DNA from: Neobacillus niacini
GTDB lineage: Bacteria > Bacillota > Bacilli > Bacillales > Cytobacillaceae
Assembly (NCBI RefSeq): GCF_030817595.1
Contig: NZ_JAUSZN010000001.1
Coordinates: 2,488,001-2,552,000 of the forward strand
Length of the DNA stretch: 64,000 nt
Direction of reading: 5' to 3'
Part shown: piece after piece, positions 51,931-61,567 of the stretch
How the letters are laid out: each line of letters starts with the position of its first letter
Numbering within the stretch: position 1 is the first letter of the stretch
Translations under genes and position numbers: made by a program
Notes under the pieces: model-generated
Told to the model about the DNA's origin: nothing
What the model saw: only the letters and a program-made list of their open reading frames with translations
Databases searched by the model: none

Positions 51931-52740
51931 TCAATTTTTGGAAATTAAATTAACTTGCTTGCCAGCTTTTGCCTCAATGATATTATTATCGGCGCTCAGC
52001 CACACGGAAATAGCCGAAGGATTATAGACAAAATGGCTGTCGGCTGAGAATTTAAGGTTTTGAAATGCTTTGAAATAGTCCACAATTTCGATATTTGTTG
52101 CATACCAAATTTCACTTTTATTGCTGATTATTTCACAGAATGTTTCGATTAGGTCCCAGTTTTGATCATTGTCAAACTCATAACTATGACCCCAGACATA
52201 CATCATATATAGATATTGTTTTTTGTTAAGTTGAACAAAATCTTCTGCTAGTTTGATTAAATTTCGGTTATGGTGACAGGTTGGATTCCATTCGTGGAAG
52301 TCATCCGGAATAGAAAAATTTCCTGTACTATGTACCGTTCTTGCGTATTCGATTCCTAAATATGGGAGCATTTCTTTTATTAATCGATTATAGGATCCAT
52401 TTGGATATGATAATCCTCTAACCGTATATCCAGCTATTCGCTCCAAACTTTTTCGGTCTTCGATGATTTCTTCAATCAGTTGTTCTTTTGGTGATCGGGC
52501 AATCGTAGGATGTGTTACGGTATGTGTGGAGATTTCATGTCCTTCATATAATTGTGCAACTTCCTCTTCGGGGATACGATCTTCAAACCCCAATAACCCT
52601 GAGTTAACATGAAAGGAACCCTTAATACCGTATTGATTGAAAACCTTAACTAATTTTCTGTCAGCTGCCCTGCCGTCATCATAACTCATTGTTAACACTT
52701 TATGTTTACCTTCTGGGAAAGTCAGAATCACCTTTGGCAT
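51931..52740 (-). CDS. Intracellular polysaccharide deacetylase family (CE4) protein
   Basis: A 269-residue CE4-fold protein. The metal/catalytic Asp pair lies in Ser-Tyr-Asp-Asp-Gly-Arg near residue 20 and the His pair in Thr-His-Thr-Val-Thr-His-Pro near 72; Leu-Ser-Tyr-Pro-Asn-Gly-Ser near 110 and the Trp-Gly-His stretch near 180 complete the site. No signal peptide, so it works in the cytosol on imported material. ATG at 52740 follows GAGAGGG. It lies 34 bp after the GH106 gene and probably removes acetyl groups from rhamnogalacturonan-derived oligosaccharides; that substrate is inference from neighbours. Confidence 0.83.
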   Translation of the reverse strand: MPKVILTFPEGKHKVLTMSYDDGRAADRKLVKVFNQYGIKGSFHVNSGLLGFEDRIPEEEVAQLYEGHEISTHTVTHPTIARSPKEQLIEEIIEDRKSLERIAGYTVRGLSYPNGSYNRLIKEMLPYLGIEYARTVHSTGNFSIPDDFHEWNPTCHHNRNLIKLAEDFVQLNKKQYLYMMYVWGHSYEFDNDQNWDLIETFCEIISNKSEIWYATNIEIVDYFKAFQNLKFSADSHFVYNPSAISVWLSADNNIIEAKAGKQVNLISKN

Positions 52741-52774
52741 TTTTATCCCTCTCAATCCATTAAAAATATCTCTG

Positions 52775-55700
52775 TTAATACTTCGTTAAACCAGCAACTT
52801 CACGGAGCTTATGTTCCTCATAATCAAAATATTTTCCTTCTAGAAGCCCTATTAATGTGTTGGTTACCTTCACTTCAACTACGTTTTCTCCTGTATACAG
52901 AATTTCAGATTTCCCCTTCCATTGATAGGGTGTCCAAGCCTTTACTCCAAGCCGATGGCCGTTGACGAAAACGTCCATACAGTCATGAAAATTTCTATCC
53001 AAATCATTAAAAAATAATTCAAAATACGCCTCTTTCGGAACACTGTCTAGATGAATTATCCTTGTAAAAACCAAAGTCCCAGCATAATATGGATAGCTTG
53101 GGTATGGACCCTGATGTAAGGATGAATTGGTTAATGCATTTGAAATTACTTGCTGTAGCTCCTTGCTAAAAGTAACACCAAAATCACCTAGCAAATAAAT
53201 GGCATCTGTAACTCCATCCCAGTCATGTTCCACTAGTACTTCAATTCGGAGTATGTTTTCTCCCTGTTTTAAGGTAGGCAAAATATCACTGGTGAGATTA
53301 CTATTGTCATAAACGAAGTTCTCATGAAAATTCTCTACCCTGTGTTCATTGATATAAATTTGATATTGGCCAGAAATAGCTCCCTTATCCATCAATATCA
53401 AACATTTCTCTGGCATTTTCTCAATCATGAACTTCCTTTGATAACTACAGGATATTGGATAATTAAAGGCCAGTTTCATCGGGATACCAAATGATTGACG
53501 AAATTCGATGGGCAGACTTTGTTCATTTATTATGTCAGAACATTGATCTATGAACGTTTTTACCGGAACGATCGATTGATTATTAACTTGGATTTTCTTT
53601 TCCGTATCGATGTTAAGTTGGAAATGATCGAACCTTAGGGTATTATCCTGAAGCGCCTTCACTTCCCAATTCCCTTTCGACTCGACTTTCCACTTCCACC
53701 GCTCAGATTTTCCCTTAACTTCTTTTATATCATCCTTACGGTTTATCTGGACGAGACAGCTTTCATATGATCCAAAATGTAAATCCAGTTTCCATCCATT
53801 TCCCTCCCATTTTGCACCAAGAAGCTCCACTTCGCCTGTTTCCAAATCTAGTCTACAGAACTCACATGGATATGATACTGTCAAGGTTGCATGATGGTCT
53901 CCCTCTTCCTGATTACTGATAAAAACCAGGTTTGATTGATCTGATACCTGACGTTTTTCTGTTAAGAAACTCTTCTTTCCACTTTCTGTTTCAAAGTGTA
54001 TTTCCTCTTGGATATGCTTGTTTAATAGTTGAAGCAATATTTCAATTTCCCCTGAAGGAATAAAATAAGCATTTTGCCCGCCTTTGTGATAGGAATCGAC
54101 AAGTACGGATTGGTTATTCCAATAGTCTGAACACGGAGATTCACCCATCCCGAAGGTTTCTAAAATCTCTTTTTCTAGTAAGGTATCATCAATCGCTTCA
54201 AAAGGAAGTAGTTTATTCCCGATCACCACACCGCCTTGATCGAGGAACAATTTAATTTGCTTCCAGGCAGCACTTTCGATATTAGAAAGCGGCGGAAGGA
54301 CCAGGACAGAATAACTGGCAGTACCAATTTTGATTTTTCCCTCTGTTATCTCTGCTTCACAAAGGATTTCCGGATCTAAATGGTCATACTGCTTATGATG
54401 TAATAGCAGCTGTTTTGAGAGTTCAGACCAATCTTGTTTTAAACGTTGGAGCTTCGCCATTTCTGAGTCATCATTACCGATATAGTGAAAGTTATGGAAT
54501 GGATTTCCCATTTGAGTCCATAAGCTTGTTGTCGGGTCGAGGAGTGCGATGGAACGAATCGGTATTCCACTGCTCATCACATAGCCAAGCCTTCCTGTAT
54601 AGTCTCCTAATGTTCGGAAGTGCTGCCAGTATGGATTTTGATAAAATTGAGACGGCGGTGCATCATGCTTTGTCAGCCCATCGAGCGTAAAGAAAAAGGC
54701 ATGGAAATTATAAAAATTAATGCCAAATGCTGCAAGCCGGTCAAGCATCCATTTTGCATCCTGCAAAGTCATCGACCAGCCCACACTATGAAAGCTTTCA
54801 ATTAAAGCCCTCTCTCTTCCCAACTGATTTGCTAATGAACTAACCATTTTAGGGTTTGCGCGAAAACTTGTCATATACCGATTAAGAATCCACTCCAGTG
54901 ATATTCCAAGTTTTTCATGGGCACTGTCCCCGCCAGGTATATGACTGTATACCTGATTTGACATTCTAACGGAAGGCACTTCCGCTACATATTGGATTCC
55001 CTGTTCCTCACACCAATCATGGATTTGTTTATGATAGGACTCCCGTAAAAGAAGATGAATGGATTGAAAATAATCATATCGGACCTTTGCGGTATTCTCT
55101 CCACCGGACTCAATTAATGTATATAGATACTCCCTTAAATCATAGCCATTGTGTTTTTGGAAAAAGTCCGGTAATTGCGGGGACCATGGAATTCTCCCTA
55201 TAAGCCCCGTTTCATCCGTAAAAATTCCTTTAACACTTTTGCCAAATTCTTCTCCTAAGTTTTCGGCATAACGTTCGTGCGTTAATTCAATAAAGGTCTT
55301 AATCGCTTCCCGGTTACAAGGGTCAACGAAGGTTCCATAATATTTAAAATCGTCGATTTCTTCTTCAAGGAAACAATGAATCTCCCAATCTCCTTCCGGG
55401 GCAGTCCACTTCAGTATTTTTATCGTGTTGTATGTAAAAAATCTTTTTTGATTATAAGTAGTTAGTCCTACTTTTTGATATACAGGTTCGGACTGGTAAT
55501 TACCGATGTATTTTTTAATATCAATGGCTTCGTCCCAACGTTTACTGCCTGTTTCCTGATCAACTGGAACAGCTTTAGCTGACAGCACACGCCCCCATGG
55601 CAGCTCCATATTACAGGTTTGGTTACTTTGCAGTGTTTCACTTTTATGGACCAATGTATAGTGTTTGGCGTCAGGATGAAGAAGTGTAACCTCTCCACCG

Positions 55701-56014
55701 GCAATGCCGCTTGGGTATGGATATTCATCATATAGCCAAACATCCATGTTAAGGGTTTTAGCCGTTTCTACAGCAAACTTCACTTTTTTAAACCAATCCT
55801 CCGATAAATAAGGCACTTTAAGTCCCTGCCTTGGGCAAATAAAAAAACCTCCCACACCCTTATCAGCCATTTCCCTGATTTGGCGTGCGATTTCATGGTC
55901 ATCCATCTCACCATTCCAAAACCAAAAAGGATGGATCCGGTAAGCAGACGGAGGATTTTTAAAAGTGGTTAAATCGAACATGATTTTATGCCTAATCGGG
56001 TTATACTCTTGCAC
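52775..56014 (-). CDS. GH106-type alpha-L-rhamnosidase
   Basis: A 1079-residue glycosidase. The N terminus Pro-Phe-Trp-Phe-Trp-Asn-Gly-Glu-Met near residue 28, Gly-Gly-Phe-Phe-Ile-Cys-Pro-Arg-Gln-Gly-Leu near 54 and Trp-Leu-Tyr-Asp-Glu-Tyr-Pro-Tyr-Pro-Ser-Gly near 92 are signatures of the GH106 TIM barrel. Phe-Thr-Asp-Glu-Thr near 266 and Ile-Glu-Ser-Phe-His near 402 supply candidate acids. Beta-sandwich domains follow, ending in a galactose-binding-like fold near 950-1060. No signal peptide. GTG at 56014 has GGAGGAG six bases upstream. It would release rhamnose from imported rhamnogalacturonan fragments. Confidence 0.82.
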   Translation of the reverse strand: MQEYNPIRHKIMFDLTTFKNPPSAYRIHPFWFWNGEMDDHEIARQIREMADKGVGGFFICPRQGLKVPYLSEDWFKKVKFAVETAKTLNMDVWLYDEYPYPSGIAGGEVTLLHPDAKHYTLVHKSETLQSNQTCNMELPWGRVLSAKAVPVDQETGSKRWDEAIDIKKYIGNYQSEPVYQKVGLTTYNQKRFFTYNTIKILKWTAPEGDWEIHCFLEEEIDDFKYYGTFVDPCNREAIKTFIELTHERYAENLGEEFGKSVKGIFTDETGLIGRIPWSPQLPDFFQKHNGYDLREYLYTLIESGGENTAKVRYDYFQSIHLLLRESYHKQIHDWCEEQGIQYVAEVPSVRMSNQVYSHIPGGDSAHEKLGISLEWILNRYMTSFRANPKMVSSLANQLGRERALIESFHSVGWSMTLQDAKWMLDRLAAFGINFYNFHAFFFTLDGLTKHDAPPSQFYQNPYWQHFRTLGDYTGRLGYVMSSGIPIRSIALLDPTTSLWTQMGNPFHNFHYIGNDDSEMAKLQRLKQDWSELSKQLLLHHKQYDHLDPEILCEAEITEGKIKIGTASYSVLVLPPLSNIESAAWKQIKLFLDQGGVVIGNKLLPFEAIDDTLLEKEILETFGMGESPCSDYWNNQSVLVDSYHKGGQNAYFIPSGEIEILLQLLNKHIQEEIHFETESGKKSFLTEKRQVSDQSNLVFISNQEEGDHHATLTVSYPCEFCRLDLETGEVELLGAKWEGNGWKLDLHFGSYESCLVQINRKDDIKEVKGKSERWKWKVESKGNWEVKALQDNTLRFDHFQLNIDTEKKIQVNNQSIVPVKTFIDQCSDIINEQSLPIEFRQSFGIPMKLAFNYPISCSYQRKFMIEKMPEKCLILMDKGAISGQYQIYINEHRVENFHENFVYDNSNLTSDILPTLKQGENILRIEVLVEHDWDGVTDAIYLLGDFGVTFSKELQQVISNALTNSSLHQGPYPSYPYYAGTLVFTRIIHLDSVPKEAYFELFFNDLDRNFHDCMDVFVNGHRLGVKAWTPYQWKGKSEILYTGENVVEVKVTNTLIGLLEGKYFDYEEHKLREVAGLTKY

Positions 56015-56068
56015 TATAAACTCCTCCAGTAACTAGCTTTAGTAACATGCATAAAAAAATAGTTAAAA

Positions 56069-56095
56069 ATCGGGTCTCTAATCATGAGAACCCGA
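56069..56095 (-). terminator. Terminator between DUF624 and GH106
   Basis: On the minus strand ATCGGGTTCTC pairs with GAGACCCGAT (one bulge) and is followed by TTTTTAACTATTTTTTT. Only about 40 bp separates it from the GH106 ribosome site, so it may be leaky or act as an attenuator rather than a full stop. Confidence 0.75.
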
Positions 56096-56102
56096 TGAGT
56101 AT

Positions 56103-56741
56103 TTACTGCTCTTGAAATAACAGTTGTGATTTTTGATTTATTTTATCAAAGGCATTGGTCGCTGGTTTCATAATAAATAGTGCCAATAGGTTTCCACTAT
56201 ACAATAAACAAATCGGCGGCGCATAGGATAATACAAAAAGGATTCCAAAGCTGCCAATCAACATATAAAAGGTTGAAAGTGGATTCATAATCATCACAAA
56301 AAACGAGTTTTTTATTACCTGACTTAGTTTCATATCATAATGCACAAAAATCGGAATGATATAAAAAAGCATTGAAATAAAAATTAGCGTGATGATAAAG
56401 AATGGTACATAAAGAAAACTGGCAAAACTATTCGCCGCATGTTGGACGAACTGAAAATCAATGTATAAGATCAATCCAATTGCAACAATAATCACTCCGA
56501 GTACATTACTCTTTAAAAATTCTCGCTTATATGCAGTCCAAAAAGTCTTAAAAATAGACATTTCTTCGTTACCTAGCATCCATTTACGAGCAACCGCGAA
56601 CATTGCCACCGTTGCAGGAAAAAATCCAAAGATGATGAGACCTAGTAGTGAAAATGATATCCATAATAAATTTAAGAATGCTAATCTTGATATCCATTCA
56701 AGCAATTTATTTAAACTGCCTAAAAATCCTGAAGTGTCCAT
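56103..56741 (-). CDS. DUF624 (YesL-family) membrane protein
   Basis: A 212-residue membrane protein of the YesL family with five hydrophobic segments; Leu-Leu-Trp-Ile-Ser-Phe-Ser near residue 25, Gly-Phe-Phe-Pro-Ala-Thr-Val-Ala-Met-Phe near 39 and Arg-Lys-Trp-Met-Leu-Gly near 51 are characteristic. AAGGAGG precedes the ATG. In B. subtilis yesL neighbours yesMNOPQ, and here it follows the permeases in the same kind of cluster. Biochemical role unknown. Confidence 0.9.
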   Translation of the reverse strand: MDTSGFLGSLNKLLEWISRLAFLNLLWISFSLLGLIIFGFFPATVAMFAVARKWMLGNEEMSIFKTFWTAYKREFLKSNVLGVIIVAIGLILYIDFQFVQHAANSFASFLYVPFFIITLIFISMLFYIIPIFVHYDMKLSQVIKNSFFVMIMNPLSTFYMLIGSFGILFVLSYAPPICLLYSGNLLALFIMKPATNAFDKINQKSQLLFQEQ

Positions 56742-56789
56742 TTTTAATCCTCCTTAAACACTTGTACCCAATGTTTAGAAATATTGTAT

Positions 56790-56825
56790 CTTTGCCACTT
56801 CCATTTAGGGTTTGAAGTGGCAAAG
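56790..56825. other. Perfect intercistronic hairpin between permease and DUF624 genes
   Basis: CTTTGCCACTTC (56790-56801) and GAAGTGGCAAAG (56814-56825) form a 12-bp stem in the 112-bp gap. No U-tract follows on the minus strand, so processing or partial attenuation is more likely than termination. Confidence 0.55.
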
Positions 56826-56853
56826 TTTTAAGTATATTCTTTTGGTTATCATA

Positions 56854-57699
56854 TTATCCTTTTAATCCGCTGGTACTAATCCCTTCAACCACATGGCGTT
56901 GGAAGAGGAAAAAGATTACGAATACAGGAATCAATGTAACAACTGACATCGCAAACATCGCTCCCCAGTTCGATACCGTTTCATTACTCAAGAACATATT
57001 CAAAGCCATTGATACCGTGTACTTTGTTGGGCTGTTTAGATAAAGAACCGGCCCTAATAATGACTCCCAAGTCCAATAGAATGAGAAAATAGCCGCTGTT
57101 GCTAACGATGGTTTAATTAATGGCAAAATAATCTTCGTGAATATCTTGAATGTGCCACATCCATCAATGATTGCTGCTTCATCGAGTTCCCTTGGGATGG
57201 TACGAATAAATTGTACTAAAAGGAAGATAAAGAACGGATGTCCAAAATAAGCTGGAACAGCAAGTGGTTTAATAGAGTTGAGCCAATCAAGCTTTGAGAA
57301 AATGATATACTGCGGTACCATTACCACATCATGCGGAAGCATTAAAGTAACCATCATAATCCCGAACCAGAATGCTTTTCCTTTAAACTCTAGACGTGCA
57401 AACCCAAAAGCAATAACCGCTGATGAGATTACCTGTCCAATTAATGTAATAACAACTAGGATGGATGTATTTTTAATAAAGACACCAAATGAATTGCCGC
57501 CAATACCTTTCCAACCTTCTATAAAGTTGGTCCAAATCCATGGATCTGGGATCAGTGATTTTGCTGTAACAAAAATCGTATCACTAGGTTTAAAGGAACT
57601 CATCAGGAGCCAAATAACTGGGTAAAGCATTAAAACTGCAAAGCCGCCGACAAGTATATGATAGACCCACCATCTTGGTGATTTTAATTTTAATGCCAT
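56854..57699 (-). CDS. Carbohydrate ABC transporter permease, MalG type (YesQ-like)
   Basis: A 281-residue permease with six membrane segments. The coupling motif Glu-Ala-Ala-Ile-Ile-Asp-Gly-Cys-Gly is near residue 175 and the tail Gly-Ile-Ser-Thr-Ser-Gly-Leu-Lys-Gly is typical. An AAGGAGG site precedes the ATG, two bases after the stop of the MalF-type partner. In the Yes-type cluster this pair imports rhamnogalacturonan fragments. No ATPase is encoded here, as expected when a shared MsmX-type ATPase is used. Confidence 0.93.
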   Translation of the reverse strand: MALKLKSPRWWVYHILVGGFAVLMLYPVIWLLMSSFKPSDTIFVTAKSLIPDPWIWTNFIEGWKGIGGNSFGVFIKNTSILVVITLIGQVISSAVIAFGFARLEFKGKAFWFGIMMVTLMLPHDVVMVPQYIIFSKLDWLNSIKPLAVPAYFGHPFFIFLLVQFIRTIPRELDEAAIIDGCGTFKIFTKIILPLIKPSLATAAIFSFYWTWESLLGPVLYLNSPTKYTVSMALNMFLSNETVSNWGAMFAMSVVTLIPVFVIFFLFQRHVVEGISTSGLKG

Positions 57700-57701
57700 T
57701 G

Positions 57702-58661
57702 TTATCTGCCTCCTTCCGACTCATAGTGAACCCAATATTTTGAAGTAGTAAAAATAATCGCTGTTAAAATTCCTACAATAATAAGCATAATCCATGCCAT
57801 AGCTGAAGCATAACCCATATTGAAGAACTCAAAACCTTGTATAAATAGATATAAAGAATAAAGTAGAGTTCCGTCTAACGGACCGCCTGTACCCTTTGAA
57901 ATAATAAAGGCTGGGACGAACGTCATAAAAGCTGCAATAGTTTGCATAACTGTATTGAATAGAATTACAGGACTTAGCATTGGCAGCGTAATTTTGAAGA
58001 ACTTTTGAATCCCGTTTGCACCGTCAACACTAGCTGCTTCATAATAACTTTTTGGAATACCTTTTAATCCAGCTAAGAAGATCAGCATCGAAGAACCAAA
58101 TTGCCATACGGATAAGAAGATAAGCATCCATAATGCCGCAGTCGGGTTACCAAACCATCTAACAGACGGGATACCAAGTACATCAAGTAGAATATTAACA
58201 ATCCCGACATCACCAAAGACATTACGCCACATAATCGCAACCGCAACGCTTCCGCCAATCAGAGAAGGTAAATAGAACAATGAGCGGTACAGTCCAACAG
58301 CCCTAGATGCAGTATTTAACATTAAGGCAATTAATAATGCAAATGCGAGTCTTAAAGGAACTCCACCCAATACATAGATGAGGGTAACTTTTAATGATTT
58401 CCAATAGCGGGGGTCGGCTGTAAACATTTGTATGTAGTTATCCAAGCCTATCCATGTTGGGCTTGCAAATAGATTATAATTTGTAAATGATAAATATAAA
58501 GATGCTAATATAGGAATGAATGTAAAAGCTAGAAATCCGATAATAAACGGACTGATAAATGCATAACCTGTCAGGTTTTCCTTAATGATACGGGAGCGCT
58601 TGCTGACAGGGGTGATCGTGATATCTGCTTGTATATTTTCCTTTATCACACGTGTATTCAT
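57702..58661 (-). CDS. Carbohydrate ABC transporter permease, MalF type (YesP-like)
   Basis: A 319-residue permease. After a 30-residue cytoplasmic N terminus come six membrane segments; the EAA-type loop [10 protein letters not shown] is near residue 211. AAGGAG lies before the ATG. It follows the binding-protein gene at 58753 across a hairpin-bearing 91-bp gap, consistent with lower permease than binding-protein expression. Confidence 0.93.
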   Translation of the reverse strand: MNTRVIKENIQADITITPVSKRSRIIKENLTGYAFISPFIIGFLAFTFIPILASLYLSFTNYNLFASPTWIGLDNYIQMFTADPRYWKSLKVTLIYVLGGVPLRLAFALLIALMLNTASRAVGLYRSLFYLPSLIGGSVAVAIMWRNVFGDVGIVNILLDVLGIPSVRWFGNPTAALWMLIFLSVWQFGSSMLIFLAGLKGIPKSYYEAASVDGANGIQKFFKITLPMLSPVILFNTVMQTIAAFMTFVPAFIISKGTGGPLDGTLLYSLYLFIQGFEFFNMGYASAMAWIMLIIVGILTAIIFTTSKYWVHYESEGGR

Positions 58662-58707
58662 TTATTCATCTCCTTATTCTTTGGCCTGAGTTCCTAAGAT
58701 GAAAGGA

Positions 58708-58743
58708 CGATAGCTGATCCATCTATTACATGATCAGCTATCG
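58708..58743. other. Perfect hairpin between binding-protein and permease genes
   Basis: CGATAGCTGATC (58708-58719) and GATCAGCTATCG (58732-58743) form a 12-bp stem with a 12-nt loop, ten bases after the binding-protein stop. Without a U-tract on the minus strand it is best read as a 3' stabilising or partial-termination stem. Confidence 0.65.
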
Positions 58744-58752
58744 AAGTGGAAA

Positions 58753-60060
58753 TTATTTTTTGTTTTGTGCTAAGACACTTTCAGCTTGTTGTCTAAACTG
58801 TTTTGCAGCGTCTTTCACTGATAGATTTCCATAAGCCATTTGTTCAGCTAAACTATCAAGAGTTTCAATCACTTGTCCTGCACCAACTGGATCTGGACCA
58901 TCGAATTCTGAGCTATTTCCTTCCGCCCAATCAACATAATCAAATACTTGGACTTGTGCTGGTGAAAGTAATGGCTTTAATGCTTCTTTTACAACTGAAG
59001 AACCAGGAACACCACGGTCACCAAGATTTAATTTGTTCGCTTCGATATCATTGATCATGAAATCAATAAACTTTGCAGCTTCTTCTTTATGTTCTGAATT
59101 ATTTCCAACAGACCAGAACATACTTGGTTTTAAATATAAACCTTTTTCACTGTCAGGACCTGGCATTGGAGCAATAGCAAGTTCTCGATTCGCCACTTGT
59201 TGAAGCCCGACAAACTGGTTAGACCATTGCCAGATACCAATTGCGTTTTGAGTAACAACAGGATCATCTTCAATTCCTTTTAACTGTGCTAAGAAGTCAG
59301 GTGTTGGAACCGCTTTATCCTTAACCAAACCAGATGTCATGTTGAAGAAATCTTCGAACAGCTTGTCATCTTTATATCCAAGAGAGGCACCATCTTTGCT
59401 ATAAAGTGACTTCCCTTGTGTTCTTAAGAAGTAGTTGAAAAATACATCCGCTTTCATTCCTGTATCCATAAATACGCCAGCAGCTTTTGCTTTTGCTGCG
59501 ATTTCTTTGTAATCGTCCCAAGTCCAATTTTCTGGGATAGAATCTACACCAGCTTTTGCAAGTACTGCTGGATCATGATGAAAACCAACAACGTTTACAC
59601 CAGCATTAATTCCATAAAGTTTATCGCCAAGTTTACCGCCATTGATGATATTGTCAGCAATATCTTTTGTATTAATTTGTTTATCTAAGTAAGGAGTTAA
59701 ATCAGCAATTTGTTCATTTTGTGCATACTGTGAAAAGTATGATAAATCCATTTGGATAATATCAGGAAGCTCATTTGCGGCTGCTTGAGGAGCTAGCTTT
59801 TTCCAGTAGTCATCCCAAGCTGCATATTCAGCTTCGATTTTTACATTTGGATTCTTTTCTTGATACATTTCAATAATTTTAAGTGTGTAATCATGTCGTG
59901 GCTGAGATCCCCACCAAGCGATACGAAGAGTTACTGGTTCATCTTTTTTGTCTTCTTTTTTAGGTTTAGTTTCTTCACTGCTCGTTGAACTGCTGCTGTT
60001 ACATGCTGCTAATGTAAAAACTAAAACAAATGAAAACAATAGCACTAAAAATTTCTTCAT
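58753..60060 (-). CDS. Sugar ABC transporter substrate-binding lipoprotein (YesO-like)
   Basis: A 435-residue family 1 binding protein with lipobox Leu-Ala-Ala-Cys (Cys20) and a Ser/Lys-rich linker to about residue 42. Ile-Ala-Trp-Trp-Gly-Ser-Gln-Pro-Arg-His-Asp-Tyr-Thr near 47 is shared with the next gene upstream. It precedes YesP/YesQ-type permeases and so is the main binding protein of that transporter. Its own leader carries a cre-like site, and a terminator (60186-60233) separates it from the regulator operon. The predicted ligand is unsaturated or rhamnose-containing pectic oligosaccharide, from context. Confidence 0.92.
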   Translation of the reverse strand: MKKFLVLLFSFVLVFTLAACNSSSSTSSEETKPKKEDKKDEPVTLRIAWWGSQPRHDYTLKIIEMYQEKNPNVKIEAEYAAWDDYWKKLAPQAAANELPDIIQMDLSYFSQYAQNEQIADLTPYLDKQINTKDIADNIINGGKLGDKLYGINAGVNVVGFHHDPAVLAKAGVDSIPENWTWDDYKEIAAKAKAAGVFMDTGMKADVFFNYFLRTQGKSLYSKDGASLGYKDDKLFEDFFNMTSGLVKDKAVPTPDFLAQLKGIEDDPVVTQNAIGIWQWSNQFVGLQQVANRELAIAPMPGPDSEKGLYLKPSMFWSVGNNSEHKEEAAKFIDFMINDIEANKLNLGDRGVPGSSVVKEALKPLLSPAQVQVFDYVDWAEGNSSEFDGPDPVGAGQVIETLDSLAEQMAYGNLSVKDAAKQFRQQAESVLAQNKK

Positions 60061-60095
60061 TCTTTATTTCCCCCTTCTTTTTTTCACACTTTTTA

Positions 60096-60109
60096 TGTAA
60101 GTGTTTACA
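60096..60109. promoter_or_regulatory. cre-like site upstream of the YesO-like gene
   Basis: TGTAAGTGTTTACA matches the cre consensus except for one central base and is a near-perfect palindrome. It lies 36-49 bp before the binding-protein ATG, just after a CATAAT -10-like box (minus strand, near 60113-60118). CcpA repression is likely. Confidence 0.55.
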
Positions 60110-60185
60110 TCCTTAATTATGCAACGAAATCAAAATTGTCTGAATCTAATTTTCCGCTTTGTTTGTTTAAAAATCAGACATTTAA

Positions 60186-60233
60186 AAAGCTCCCTTGAAA
60201 CAAGCAGCTGTGTGCTTGTCACAAGAGAGCTTT
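60186..60233 (-). terminator. Branched rho-independent terminator between the two binding-protein genes
   Basis: AAAGCTCTCTTG and CAAGGGAGCTTT (minus strand) enclose an inner stem CAAGCA/TGCTTG and are followed by TTAAA. It ends the kinase-regulator-binding protein transcript 16 bp after the stop at 60249. Confidence 0.75.
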
Positions 60234-60248
60234 CTTTTACTATATAGA

Positions 60249-61544
60249 TTAGTTATTATTTGAGAGAATTGTGGTTGCTTCCGTTCTAAAAAGTTGTGCT
60301 CCTTGTGCCGGTGTTATTTTTTTAAACAATATTTGTTCGGAAACGTCTTGTAATAATTTCACAACCTCATTACTGCCCAGAGGATCTGCTTTGTCCACTT
60401 TTTTGTTTGTATTTTTTACTTCATTTACGTAATCGAATACCTTTTTCTGAGCAGGAGATAAATCTTTTTCTATTTTCTGCACAACCTTCGTGGAAATGGG
60501 AACTCCTCTTTCACCTTTAATGACTTTATTTGCTTCAATATCATTTATAACGAAATTTATAAATTGGGCTGCTGCCTCTTTATGCTTTGAACTTTTTGAC
60601 ATCGAAAAAAGCATACTAGGCTTTACAGAAAGTCCCGCATCTTGTCCTGGTCCCGGAGGAGGCAAAAGCTCAAGCTGCCGGTTAGTTGCTTGTAAAAAGC
60701 CGATATACTGGTTGGAATATACCCATTGCATCGCAGACTGTTGTTTGACTAACAACTCATCTTCGATTCCTTTTATTTGTTCCGTAACATCCGCTCTAGG
60801 GAAGGCACCTTTATCAAGAAGTCTTATTTGCATGTCGAAATAATCAATAAACAATTGATCATCCTCATACCCTAATCCAGTTCCTGTTTTATTATATAAA
60901 TTCATGCCTTTTGTACGTAAGAAATACGAGAAGAACACATCTGGTGACTTCATTCCGTTTGTACCATAAATACCTTTTTCTTTATGAACATGTAAAGCTA
61001 TTTTCTCAAAATCACTCCATGTCCAATTTGCATTTGGCTTATTATCGGCACCTGAAGAAAGTAAATTTTGGTCAACGATGATGGCCGGCGCATTTAATCC
61101 TAAAGGAAAACCATACAAATGTTCATCGATTTTCCCCCCTGAGAGAATAGCTTCACTTATGGATTCTGTCTTAATTAGATTTTGATCAACATACGGTGTT
61201 AAATCTTCAAGCAAGTAATTCTCACTGTACGTTTTAAGATAAAGCATGTCCATTTGGACAATGTCTGGAAGTTGATTACCCGCTGCCATTGGAGCCAATC
61301 GTTTCCAATAATCATCCCAATTTGAATATATTGGTTCTACATTAATAGTTGGATATTTTTCCTCAAACAATTCAATTACTTCCAAGGTATAGTCATGCCG
61401 GGGTTTTTCTCCCCACCAGGCAATTTTTATGGTTATTTTCTCATTCCCTTTACTCTCGGCAGAATCTGTTAAATCGAAATCTCCACACCCACCAGCGAAA
61501 AATACCATTACTAGGGATAAAGTAGAAAACAATAGTTTTTTCAT
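60249..61544 (-). CDS. Sugar ABC transporter substrate-binding lipoprotein, tandem paralogue
   Basis: A 431-residue binding protein, clearly paralogous along its full length to the one at 58753 (shared Ile-Ala-Trp-Trp-Gly, Arg-His-Asp-Tyr-Thr-Leu, Trp-Asp-Asp-Tyr-Trp-Lys and Lys-Gly-Ile-Glu-Asp motifs). Its signal peptide ends Phe-Ala-Gly-Gly-Cys (Cys20). It starts 23 bp after the response regulator and ends at a terminator, so it is expressed with the two-component system rather than with the permeases. It may serve as a ligand sensor for the kinase or as a low-level scavenging protein. Confidence 0.9.
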   Translation of the reverse strand: MKKLLFSTLSLVMVFFAGGCGDFDLTDSAESKGNEKITIKIAWWGEKPRHDYTLEVIELFEEKYPTINVEPIYSNWDDYWKRLAPMAAGNQLPDIVQMDMLYLKTYSENYLLEDLTPYVDQNLIKTESISEAILSGGKIDEHLYGFPLGLNAPAIIVDQNLLSSGADNKPNANWTWSDFEKIALHVHKEKGIYGTNGMKSPDVFFSYFLRTKGMNLYNKTGTGLGYEDDQLFIDYFDMQIRLLDKGAFPRADVTEQIKGIEDELLVKQQSAMQWVYSNQYIGFLQATNRQLELLPPPGPGQDAGLSVKPSMLFSMSKSSKHKEAAAQFINFVINDIEANKVIKGERGVPISTKVVQKIEKDLSPAQKKVFDYVNEVKNTNKKVDKADPLGSNEVVKLLQDVSEQILFKKITPAQGAQLFRTEATTILSNNN

Positions 61545-61567
61545 ATTTTTTTCCCCTTTTACTCTTT

